Shown: in pieces, positions 54,386 through 61,268 of the stretch | How positions within the stretch are numbered: the stretch's first letter is position 1 | Layout of the letters: each line of letters begins with the position of its first letter | Assembly (NCBI GenBank): GCA_029961055.1 | Contig: JASBVM010000005.1 | Span: forward strand, 129,487 to 193,486 | Direction: 5' to 3' | Length of the DNA: 64,000 nt | From: Bacillota bacterium | GTDB lineage: Bacteria; Bacillota; Sulfobacillia; JAIMAT01 | Position numbers and translations under genes: made by a program | The notes under the pieces: model-generated | Database searches by the model: none | What the model was told of the DNA's origin: nothing | What the model saw: the letters and a program-made list of their open reading frames with translations, nothing else

Positions 54386-55242
54386 TGCGTTCCATGTACT
54401 CGGCGGTCTCGGGGCTCCGGGCCAACCAGACGGCCATGGACGTGATCGGCAACAACATCGCCAACGTCAACACGCCGGCCTTCAAGGCCTCGCGGAGCAT
54501 CTTCGCGGACATGTTCTACCAGATGCTGGCCGGCGCCGCCGCGCCGCAGGGCGGCGTGGGCGGCATCAACTCGCAGCAGGTGGGGCTGGGCGTCCGCCTG
54601 GCGAGCATCGACAAGCTGATGACGCAGGGCGCGCTCCAGTCGACCGGGGTGCCCACGGACCTGGCCATCCAGGGAGACGGATTCTTCGTACTGGGCGACG
54701 TACCCGGCAATCCCCCGACGGGCACTCCCACCAACATCACGTACACGCGGCTGGGCGACTTCAAGCTGGACTCGAACGGGTACCTCGTCGACGCCCTGAC
54801 CGGCAAGTATGTGCTGGCTCTCAATGCGCAGAACGGGAACCAGATCGGAGGTCCAATCCACATTCCTCTGGGCACGCAGACCGGCCAATTCGTCGACTTC
54901 AGCATCGCAAGCGACGGAACGATCAATGGCATCACCCCCGCGGGGGTGCCGCAATTCATCGCCCAGATAGCCCTCGCAACGTTCTCCAATCCGAGCGGCT
55001 TGGACGAGCTCGGCGGTGGACAGTACCAGGGCTCTCTCAACTCCGGGGCTCCGACCTACGGGCCCGGCGGCACCGGGACGCTAGCCGGCACCGTGAGCAG
55101 CAACTCGCTCGAGATGTCCAACGTCGACCTGGCGCAGGAGTTCACCAGCATGATCACCACCCAGCGCGGCTTCGAGGCCAACGCCAAGGTGATCACCACG
55201 GCCGACCAGATGCTCCAGGTGCTCACCAACCTGAAGCAGTGA
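54382..55242 (+). CDS. flgE: Flagellar hook protein FlgE (FlgE/FlgG family)
   Basis: 286 residues. MRSMYSAVSGLRANQTAMDV followed by GNNIANVNTPAFKASR is the N-terminal hook/rod motif, DLAIQGDGFFVLGD the central one, and SNSLEMSNVDLAQEFTSMIT with TQRGFEANAKVITTADQML the C-terminal one. It forms the hook or, less likely, a distal rod segment. The middle, about bases 54790-55010, uses more A/T-ending codons than its neighbours. The ATG at 54382 overlaps flgD. The 107 bases to flbD are strongly palindromic GC sequence. Confidence 0.9.
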   Translation: MMRSMYSAVSGLRANQTAMDVIGNNIANVNTPAFKASRSIFADMFYQMLAGAAAPQGGVGGINSQQVGLGVRLASIDKLMTQGALQSTGVPTDLAIQGDGFFVLGDVPGNPPTGTPTNITYTRLGDFKLDSNGYLVDALTGKYVLALNAQNGNQIGGPIHIPLGTQTGQFVDFSIASDGTINGITPAGVPQFIAQIALATFSNPSGLDELGGGQYQGSLNSGAPTYGPGGTGTLAGTVSSNSLEMSNVDLAQEFTSMITTQRGFEANAKVITTADQMLQVLTNLKQ

Positions 55243-55349
55243 TGGGCGCCGGGGCGCCGGGCCCGGGCCCGGACCCGGTCCGGATCCGGCCGCGCCGGCC
55301 GCGGAGGGGTCGGGGCCGGACCGACCCGACGAGAGGAAGGGGATGAGCC

Positions 55350-55559
55350 TTGATCTGGCTCACCCGCTTGAACGGTGACCGGCTGGTGATCAACGCCGAT
55401 ATGATCGAGACCATCGAGTCGACGCCCGACACGGTGATCACGCTCTCCAACGGCCACCGCTGGATCGTGGCGGAGACTCCGGACGAGGTGATCCGGCGCG
55501 TGGTGAGTTATCGGAGGAAGATGGCCTCCGGGCCGCGCCGGCGGGGGGTGTCCTCATGA
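55350..55559 (+). CDS. flbD: Flagellar protein FlbD (SwrD)
   Basis: 69 residues. MIWLTRLNGDRLVINADMIE and TIESTPDTVITLSNG followed by R.IVAETPDEVIRRV define the FlbD family (B. subtilis SwrD), a small protein that raises motor power or torque for swarming. The TTG at 55350 follows GAGAGGAAGGGGATGAGCC. The stop overlaps fliL by 4 bases. The location between flgE and fliL is conserved in Firmicutes. Confidence 0.92.
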   Translation: MIWLTRLNGDRLVINADMIETIESTPDTVITLSNGHRWIVAETPDEVIRRVVSYRRKMASGPRRRGVSS

Positions 55560-55987
55560 GCGGGGACGGGCGGCTCCCGGCCTCCAGGGGCTGGGCGCTG
55601 GGGCTCCTCGTGCTCCTTCTGGTCCTGAGTTCGGGCGCCTGCGCCCTTCCGGGCCAGGGGTCGAAGCCCGCAGCCCAGTCGGCCCCGCCGGTGGCGGTGG
55701 ACGTGGGGACGCTCACCACCAACCTGGCCGACGTCGACCCGCCCCGCCTGATCCAGGTGGACGTGGTGCTGGAGGTGGCCAGCCAGGCGCAGGCCGACCA
55801 GGTGAAGAGCGCCCAGCCCAGCGTACGCGACGCCATCCTCCGCGTCCTCCGCGGCAGCACGGCCAAGGAGTTGGCCGGCTCGCAGGGGATGGACGCGGTC
55901 CGGGCCCGGATCGAGAGCGAGGTGGCCAGGGCCGTCCCCAACGTGGTGGTGCGTGGCGTCTACTTCACCAATTTCGTCGTGCAGTGA
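55556..55987 (+). CDS. fliL: Flagellar basal body-associated protein FliL
   Basis: 143 residues. One N-terminal membrane helix (WALGLLVLLLVLSSGACAL, about 12-30) leads to a periplasmic domain with VDVGTLTTNLADVDPPRLIQ, VDVVLEVA, AILRVLRGSTAKEL and VVVRGVYFTNFVVQ. FliL surrounds stators near the motor and modulates torque. The Cys after the helix does not fit a lipobox well. The ATG at 55556 overlaps flbD. Confidence 0.88.
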   Translation: MSGDGRLPASRGWALGLLVLLLVLSSGACALPGQGSKPAAQSAPPVAVDVGTLTTNLADVDPPRLIQVDVVLEVASQAQADQVKSAQPSVRDAILRVLRGSTAKELAGSQGMDAVRARIESEVARAVPNVVVRGVYFTNFVVQ

Positions 55988-56018
55988 GCTGGAGTGAGCC
56001 GGAGTCAGGCTTGGTGAG

Positions 56019-56042
56019 CGCCGGGCGGCGGTCCGCCCGGCG
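56019..56042 (+). other. Perfect hairpin between fliL and fliM
   Basis: CGCCGGGCGG (56019-56028) pairs with CCGCCCGGCG (56033-56042) around the four-base loop CGGT in the 78-base gap between fliL and fliM. There is no T-run, so it is not an obvious terminator; it could set mRNA stability or act as an RNase III site within the operon. Confidence 0.55.
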
Positions 56043-56065
56043 GGTGCAGACGGGAGGAACGGTCG

Positions 56066-57016
56066 GTGATCGGGACGAGCGGTCGAGGGGGTGGGGCGGG
56101 CGGCACCCTCCGGGTACGGGCCTACGACTTTCGTAGGCCGGACAAGCTCTCCAAGGACCAGCTCCGGACGCTGGCCATGATCAACGAGAACTTCGCCCGC
56201 GCGGTCACCACCTATCTCTCCACCCGGCTGCGGGGGAGCGCCCAGGCGGTGGCCGTCCTGGCGGAGATGGTCAGCTTCGAGCAGTTCCTGGGCGAGATCG
56301 TGGAGCCCGCCATCATCGGCGTCGTCGGGGCGGAGGAGTGGCGGGGCGAGGCGGTGATGAGCCTCGACCCGCAGGTCGCCTTCGGCCTCATCGACCGCCT
56401 GCTGGGCGGGGCCGGCGAGGAGAGCTATCGCGTCCGCACCATCACCGAGATCGAACAGGCGCTGCTCCTGCGGCTCTTCCGCGATCTGGTCCAGAGCTGG
56501 CAGGAAGCCTGGGAGTCGGTGACGCCGATCCACGCGTCGCTGGCCGCGCTGGAGTCGAACCCGCTCCTTGCCCAGGTGGCGCCGCCGGGCGACATGGCCG
56601 TCCGCCTCCTGGTCGGCCTTCGCCTCGGGCGGCTGGAGGGCTTCCTCCGCATCGGCCTCCCGTACACCAGCGTCGCGCCGCTCATGCCGGCGCTCTCCGC
56701 CGAGCGCTGGCTGACGCGAGAGGGCGAGAGCCTGGTTCACCGGCAGGAAGAGATGCGGAGCGTGCTCCGCCGCGTCCCGGTCGAGATGACCGCCCTGCTG
56801 GGCCACGCCCACCTGAAGCTGCGCGACTTCATCCAGCTGGAGGTGGGGGACGTGATCCTGCTCGACCAGCGGGTGGGTGCGCCGCTTCAGGTGACGGTGG
56901 CAGGACGGCCCAAGTTCGTGGCGCGTCCCGGCCAGGTGGGACACCACCTGGCGGTGGAGATCGTGGCGCGCCTTCCGGAAGAGGACGGTGAGAGCGCATG
57001 GACGACTCGCTCTTGA
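56066..57016 (+). CDS. fliM: Flagellar motor switch protein FliM
   Basis: 316 residues. YDFRRPDKLSKDQLRTLAMI begins the conserved part, followed by the CheC-like middle domain (EIVEPAIIGVVGAEEWRGEA ... LIDRLLGGAG) and the C-terminal SpoA/FliN-like domain (LGHAHLKLRDFIQLEVGDVI). FliM is the C-ring component that normally receives CheY-P through an N-terminal peptide LSQxEIDALL; here that peptide is missing and replaced by a Gly-rich start (MIGTSGRGGGAGG). The GTG at 56066 follows GACGGGAGGAACGGTCG; no start further upstream restores the peptide. It overlaps fliY by 19 bases. Confidence 0.93.
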   Translation: MIGTSGRGGGAGGTLRVRAYDFRRPDKLSKDQLRTLAMINENFARAVTTYLSTRLRGSAQAVAVLAEMVSFEQFLGEIVEPAIIGVVGAEEWRGEAVMSLDPQVAFGLIDRLLGGAGEESYRVRTITEIEQALLLRLFRDLVQSWQEAWESVTPIHASLAALESNPLLAQVAPPGDMAVRLLVGLRLGRLEGFLRIGLPYTSVAPLMPALSAERWLTREGESLVHRQEEMRSVLRRVPVEMTALLGHAHLKLRDFIQLEVGDVILLDQRVGAPLQVTVAGRPKFVARPGQVGHHLAVEIVARLPEEDGESAWTTRS

Positions 57017-58008
57017 GCCAGGAAGAGATCGACGCCCTCAGGCGGAGCCTGGAGCAGGAGGAGAGGACGCCCGGCCTGCCCGGCGAGGCGGCGGAGGCGC
57101 TGGCCGACCTCTTCGCCCGTTCGCTGGAGGAAGCGCTGCACGACGCGGCGCCCGGGCTCCTGGACGCGGGTGCGGAGGTGGACGGGGAGGCGGCGCCGCC
57201 CAGCCAGGCCGCCTCGGCGGCCCGGGGCCGGCGGGTGAACGTGTCGGTCGGCGGCCAGGCCGGCTGGGAGGCGATCCTCTGGCTGGGGAACGGCGTGGAG
57301 CCGGCCGAGCCGCTCTTCGACGCCTGGTCGCGGAGGCTGGCGGAGGCGCTGGCGGGCGTTCTCAGCCGGAGCGTCGAGCTCCGCCCGGGCGAGGGGTGGG
57401 CGCCGGGGGGACCGCTTCCTGCCGAGCCGGTCGGTTTCGTCTTCCGCTGGCTGGGAGGCGGGCAGGGCAGGGAGGCGGGCCTGGTGGCCCCGCTGGGCAG
57501 CTTCCGGAACATCGTGGAGACGGCCACGCGGCCCGCCTCCGCCGGCGGCTCCGGCCCCGAGGAGGCTGCAGCGGCGGCCCGGCCGGTGGAGGCGCCGGCG
57601 GCACAGGTACCCGCGGTCCGGGAGCCCGCGGCCCGGGAGCCCGCGGCCGAGCCGGCGCCCCCGGCCCCGCGGAAGCAAGCCGGGACCGCGGGCGCCTCGA
57701 CGTCGCATGTCTGGCAGCAGCTGGGCGCGCCCCGGACCGCCCAGGAGGCGGCGGGACTGGAGCTCCTCTACGACGTGCCCCTCGAGATCAGCGTGGAGCT
57801 GGGGCGGGCCACCAAGTCGGTGCGCGAGGTCCTGGCGCTGGGGGCGGGTTCGGTCGTGGAGCTGGACCGGGCCGCCGGCGAGCCGGTCGACATCCTGGTC
57901 AACGGCAAGCTGGTGGCGCACGGCGAGGTGGTCGTGGTCGACGACAACTTCGGCATCCGGGTGACGGACATCCTCAGCCCGGCCGACCGGCTGCGCCAGC
58001 TCGGTTAG
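56998..58008 (+). CDS. fliY: Flagellar motor switch protein FliY (FliN fused to CheC-like domain)
   Basis: 336 residues. The first residues read LLSQEEIDALRRSL, the CheY-binding-type peptide. A weakly conserved CheC/CheX-like middle (about 30-180; ILWLGNGVEPAEPLFDAW) and an Ala/Pro-rich linker precede the C-terminal FliN/SpoA domain (LLYDVPLEISVELGRATKSV followed by REVLALGAGSVVELDRAAGE, ILVNGKLVAHGEVVVVDDNFG). In B. subtilis FliY is a C-ring protein and CheY-P phosphatase; the phosphatase motif (E..N) is not clear here, so activity is doubtful. No cheY follows. The ATG at 56998 lies inside the end of fliM. Confidence 0.88.
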   Translation: MDDSLLSQEEIDALRRSLEQEERTPGLPGEAAEALADLFARSLEEALHDAAPGLLDAGAEVDGEAAPPSQAASAARGRRVNVSVGGQAGWEAILWLGNGVEPAEPLFDAWSRRLAEALAGVLSRSVELRPGEGWAPGGPLPAEPVGFVFRWLGGGQGREAGLVAPLGSFRNIVETATRPASAGGSGPEEAAAAARPVEAPAAQVPAVREPAAREPAAEPAPPAPRKQAGTAGASTSHVWQQLGAPRTAQEAAGLELLYDVPLEISVELGRATKSVREVLALGAGSVVELDRAAGEPVDILVNGKLVAHGEVVVVDDNFGIRVTDILSPADRLRQLG

Positions 58009-58020
58009 GAGGGGCGACGG

Positions 58021-58371
58021 GTGTGGGCTGAGGTGCTGCGGGTCCTGCTGGGGCTGGTGACCTTTCTGGCCGTCCTCGGCCTCGCCTACTTCGTGGCCAC
58101 GGGCGTCGGCCGCTATGCGACGGGCGCGGGCGGGCCGATGCGCGTGGTCGGCCAGCTGGCGCTGGGGCCGCGGCGCGGCGTGACGCTGGTCCGCCTGGGG
58201 GACGAGCTCCTCCTCCTGGGCGTGACCGACCACCAGGTGACGCTCCTGGAGCGGGTGAGCGATCCCAGGCTGCTGGAGCGGCTCGACCCGCCGGGGAAGG
58301 GTGGCCCCGAGGGGGCGCGTTTCAGGGACTTCCTGGCGGAGCGGTTGGGGAGGAGGCGGGTGGAGCCATGA
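58021..58371 (+). CDS. fliO: Flagellar biosynthesis protein FliO/FliZ
   Basis: 116 residues. One membrane helix near the N terminus (VLLGLVTFLAVLGLAYFVAT, about 8-27), then a basic cytoplasmic domain with MRVVGQLALGPRRGVTLVRL, GDELLLLGVTDHQVTLLERV, the FliO pattern. FliO assists assembly of the FliP ring of the export gate. It lies 12 bases after fliY (where B. subtilis has cheY then fliZ) and overlaps fliP by ATGA. GTG start at 58021 after GGAGGGGCGACG. Confidence 0.9.
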   Translation: MWAEVLRVLLGLVTFLAVLGLAYFVATGVGRYATGAGGPMRVVGQLALGPRRGVTLVRLGDELLLLGVTDHQVTLLERVSDPRLLERLDPPGKGGPEGARFRDFLAERLGRRRVEP

Positions 58372-59045
58372 TCCCGTCGCTCCAGGTGACGCTCGGCGGT
58401 GCCGAGAACCCGCAGCAGGTGGCCACCACGCTCCAGATCCTCGGATGGCTCACGCTCCTGGCGCTGGCGCCGGCGGCCCTGGTGATGACCACCTCGTTCA
58501 CCCGGATCGTGGTCGTCCTCTCCTTCGTCCGGAACGCGCTGGCCACCGGGCAGACGCCGCCCAACCAGGTCCTGGTGGGGTTGGCGCTCTTCCTGACCCT
58601 CTTCACCATGGCGCCGGTCTACGACCAGGTCTACCGGCAGGCCTGGGTGCCCTACCAGGCCGGACAGATCAGCCAGCAGGCCGCGCTCCAGCGGGCGGAG
58701 GCCCCGCTGCGCGCCTTCATGCTGAGGGAGACGCGGCAGTCCGACCTCGAGCTCTTCGTCTCCATGGACAGTACCGGCCCCAAGCCGAAGACGCCGCAGG
58801 AGGCGCCGCTGCGCGACCTGATCCCGGCCTTCGTCATCTCCGAGCTGAAGAGCGCCTTCGAGATGGGCTTCGTGCTCTACCTGCCCTTTCTGGTGATCGA
58901 CCTGGTGGTCGCCTCCACCCTGATGTCCATGGGGATGTTCATGCTGCCGCCGATGCTGATCTCGCTTCCTTTCAAAATTTTGCTCTTTGTGCTGGTGGAC
59001 GGCTGGCACCTCTTGGCCCAGTCGTTGATCGCCAGCTACCACTGA
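58368..59045 (+). CDS. fliP: Flagellar biosynthetic protein FliP
   Basis: 225 residues. LAPAALVMTTSFTRIVVVLS, RNALATGQTPPNQVLVGLAL and MGMFMLPPMLISLPFKILLF are the FliP signatures. Four membrane helices are evident. FliP with FliQ and FliR makes the export gate core. The ATG at 58368 overlaps fliO. There is no extended cleavable signal sequence, as in B. subtilis FliP. Confidence 0.96.
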   Translation: MIPSLQVTLGGAENPQQVATTLQILGWLTLLALAPAALVMTTSFTRIVVVLSFVRNALATGQTPPNQVLVGLALFLTLFTMAPVYDQVYRQAWVPYQAGQISQQAALQRAEAPLRAFMLRETRQSDLELFVSMDSTGPKPKTPQEAPLRDLIPAFVISELKSAFEMGFVLYLPFLVIDLVVASTLMSMGMFMLPPMLISLPFKILLFVLVDGWHLLAQSLIASYH

Positions 59046-59060
59046 GCGCCGCGCGGGGGT

Positions 59061-59336
59061 GTGGCGATGACGGAGAGCGGGGCGTTGGAGGTCTTCCGCC
59101 AAGCGATCTGGTTGACCCTCTTGGTCTCGGCGCCGCTCCTGGGACTCAGCCTGGCGGTGGGCTTTGCCGTCAGCCTCTTTCAGGCGACCACCCAGATCAA
59201 CGAGCAGACGCTCACCTTCGTCCCCAAGATGGTGGTCGTCCTGCTGGCGCTGGTCCTGCTGGGTCCCTGGATGCTCCGGCAGCTGGTCGACTTCGCCGGT
59301 GGCATCCTGGGCCACTTGGGCTCGTTCGTGGGCTGA
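59061..59336 (+). CDS. fliQ: Flagellar biosynthetic protein FliQ
   Basis: 91 residues with two membrane helices (WLTLLVSAPLLGLSLAVGFA and MVVVLLALVLLGPWMLRQLV). SLFQATTQINEQTLTFVPK is the invariant loop. FliQ packs around the FliP/FliR export gate. GTG 59061 or ATG 59067 could start it. 10 bases separate its stop from fliR. Confidence 0.96.
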   Translation: MAMTESGALEVFRQAIWLTLLVSAPLLGLSLAVGFAVSLFQATTQINEQTLTFVPKMVVVLLALVLLGPWMLRQLVDFAGGILGHLGSFVG

Positions 59337-59346
59337 GGCGTCCGGC

Positions 59347-60147
59347 GTGGAAGGGGTGGCTTCCGAGTGGCCGTTCTCGCTCTGGTTCGATCCCGGACGG
59401 CTGGCGCTCTTCGGGCTGGTGCTCGCCCGGGTGACGGGGATGCTGCTGGCGGCGCCGGTCTTCGGCCACGCCGCGGTGGGCTGGCGGGTCCGGCTGGGCC
59501 TGGCCATGGCGCTGGCGCTGCTGGTCAGCTTTCCCCTCGGCTCGGCCCGTGTGACGCTGTGGAGTTCGGGACTGGCCTACGCCGGGGCGCTGCTGGGCGA
59601 CCTGGCCGTGGGCCTGACCATCGGGCTCCTGGCCATGACCATCCTCAGCGCCGTCCAGGTGGTGGGCGAGCTGCTCGGCGTCCAAATGGAGTTCTCGCTG
59701 GCGCAGCTGCTGGACCCCGCCTTCGCGCAACCGGTGCCGCTGGTCAGCACGCTCCTCTGGCTGCTCCTGCTCTGGCTCTGGCTTCTGGCCGACGGGCACC
59801 ATGTCCTGATCGCGGCGCTGGTCCAGAGCTTCCGCCACATCCCGCCCGGCGGTCTCCACTGGACGCCGGCGTGGAGCGAGCTCTTCCTGCAGGCGGTCAG
59901 CTGGAGCTTCTACACCGCGCTGGAGCTGGCGGCCCCGCTCCTGGCGGCGCTCCTGCTGGTCAACGCCGCCTTCGGCCTGGTGGCCCGGGCGGTGCCGCAG
60001 GTGAACGTCCTCCTCTCCCAGCTCCCGGCGCTGGCGCTGGTGGGCCTCTTCCTGCTGGCGGCGCTCGTGCCCGCCTTTCCGCTGGTGCTCCAGACGCTGG
60101 CGCCCAAGGTGGAGGAGGTGCTGGCCGCCTGGCTTCGCCTGCCCTGA
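59347..60147 (+). CDS. fliR: Flagellar biosynthetic protein FliR
   Basis: 266 residues, hydrophobic with six or more membrane helices. LVLARVTGMLLAAPVFGH, VQVVGELLGVQMEFSLAQLL and NAAFGLVARAVPQVNVLLSQ fit FliR. It completes the FliPQR gate. GTG 59347 is taken; GTG 59356 after GGAAGG is an alternative. Its stop overlaps the CTG start of flhB by 4 bases (CTGA). Confidence 0.93.
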   Translation: MEGVASEWPFSLWFDPGRLALFGLVLARVTGMLLAAPVFGHAAVGWRVRLGLAMALALLVSFPLGSARVTLWSSGLAYAGALLGDLAVGLTIGLLAMTILSAVQVVGELLGVQMEFSLAQLLDPAFAQPVPLVSTLLWLLLLWLWLLADGHHVLIAALVQSFRHIPPGGLHWTPAWSELFLQAVSWSFYTALELAAPLLAALLLVNAAFGLVARAVPQVNVLLSQLPALALVGLFLLAALVPAFPLVLQTLAPKVEEVLAAWLRLP

Positions 60148-61268
60148 GGCGGTTCGACCTCCAGCTCTTCGCCGAGGAAGAGGCAGGCGACCGGACCGAG
60201 CCGCCCACGCCCCGAAAGCGCGAGCGCGCCCGCCGTGAGGGGCAGTTCCCGCGCAGCGCCGAGCTGACGGGGGCGCTCCTCCTCCTGGGCGGCACGGCCT
60301 TGCTGGTCACGGCCGGGCGGGCCGCGCAGGACCGGCTGACCAGCTTCCTCGCCGGGACCTGGGAGGGCTGGCTGGCGCGCGGTCCGCGGGTGGGCGAGCT
60401 GGGGCTGCCGGAGGCGCAGGGGCTTCTGCTCCGGGGACTGCAGGCGGGAGCGATGGCGGTGGCTCCCTTCCTGGTGGCGACGGTCGCCGTCAGCGTGGCC
60501 TCCGGCCTCGCCCAGAGCCGCTTCGCGCTGACGGGTTCGGGGCTCGTGCCCAAGCTCTCGCGGATCAACCCGCTGGCCGGCCTCCAGCGCCTCTTCTCGC
60601 TCCAGGCGCTGGTGGAGCTGCTCAAGGCGCTGCTCAAGCTGGGGCTGATCGCGGGCCTCACCTACGGCGCGGTCCGGACGGCGGTCGAGGCGGCTCCGGG
60701 TCTCCTGGGCGCGCCGCTGGCAGGGGTCCTCCAGTGGCTCTATCAGGGCGTCGCCCGGCTCTTCCTGGAGGTCGGGCTGGCCTGGCTGGTGGTGGCGGCG
60801 GGCGACTACGCCTACCAGTTCTGGTCCACCGAGAAGCGGCTGCGCATGACGCCGTACGAGCTCCAGCGCGAGCTGCGCGAGACGGAGGGCAACCCCGAGG
60901 TGAAGCGCCGCATCCGCCGCCTGCAGGCGCAGATGGCGGCGGCGCGGATGATCGAGGCGGTCCGGCGGGCGCGGGTGGTGGTGGCCAACCCCACCCACTT
61001 CGCGGTGGCGCTGGCCTACGAGCCGGAGCGGATGGAGGCGCCCCAGGTGGTCGCCCGCGGCGCCGACGAGCTGGCGCTCCGGATCCGCGCCGAGGCCTGG
61101 CGCCGGCAGGTACCCATCGTGGAGGACCCGCCGCTGGCGCGGGCGCTCTACGCCTCCACCCGCGTGGGGCAGACGATCCCCGTCCACCTCTACAAGGCGG
61201 TGGCAGAAGTGATGGCCTGGGTCTGGCAGCTGGAGCGGGGAGGGACCGCGACATGGCGTCGGCGTTGA
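60144..61268 (+). CDS. flhB: Flagellar biosynthetic protein FlhB, apparent CTG start
   Basis: 374 residues. After the start, RRFDLQLFAEEEAGDRTEPP and TPRKRERARREGQFPRS match the FlhB N terminus (in B. subtilis RLDLQFFAGEKTEKATPKK-like). Four membrane helices follow, then the cytoplasmic domain with the autocleavage site NPTH (Asn282-Pro283) in VVVANPTHFAVAL. FlhB is the substrate-specificity switch of the export gate and a partner of FliK. There is no ATG, GTG or TTG before the first membrane helix; the CTG at 60144 overlaps the fliR stop exactly as an ATGA pair would, so a CTG start is inferred. flhA overlaps its end by 16 bases. Confidence 0.92.
   Translation: MRRFDLQLFAEEEAGDRTEPPTPRKRERARREGQFPRSAELTGALLLLGGTALLVTAGRAAQDRLTSFLAGTWEGWLARGPRVGELGLPEAQGLLLRGLQAGAMAVAPFLVATVAVSVASGLAQSRFALTGSGLVPKLSRINPLAGLQRLFSLQALVELLKALLKLGLIAGLTYGAVRTAVEAAPGLLGAPLAGVLQWLYQGVARLFLEVGLAWLVVAAGDYAYQFWSTEKRLRMTPYELQRELRETEGNPEVKRRIRRLQAQMAAARMIEAVRRARVVVANPTHFAVALAYEPERMEAPQVVARGADELALRIRAEAWRRQVPIVEDPPLARALYASTRVGQTIPVHLYKAVAEVMAWVWQLERGGTATWRRR

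Noticed and set aside
55598-55660. FliL as a lipoprotein
   Set aside because: The residues before the cysteine (SSGAC) lack the Leu/Val/Ile at the -3 position of a lipobox; a simple membrane anchor, as in other FliL, is more likely.
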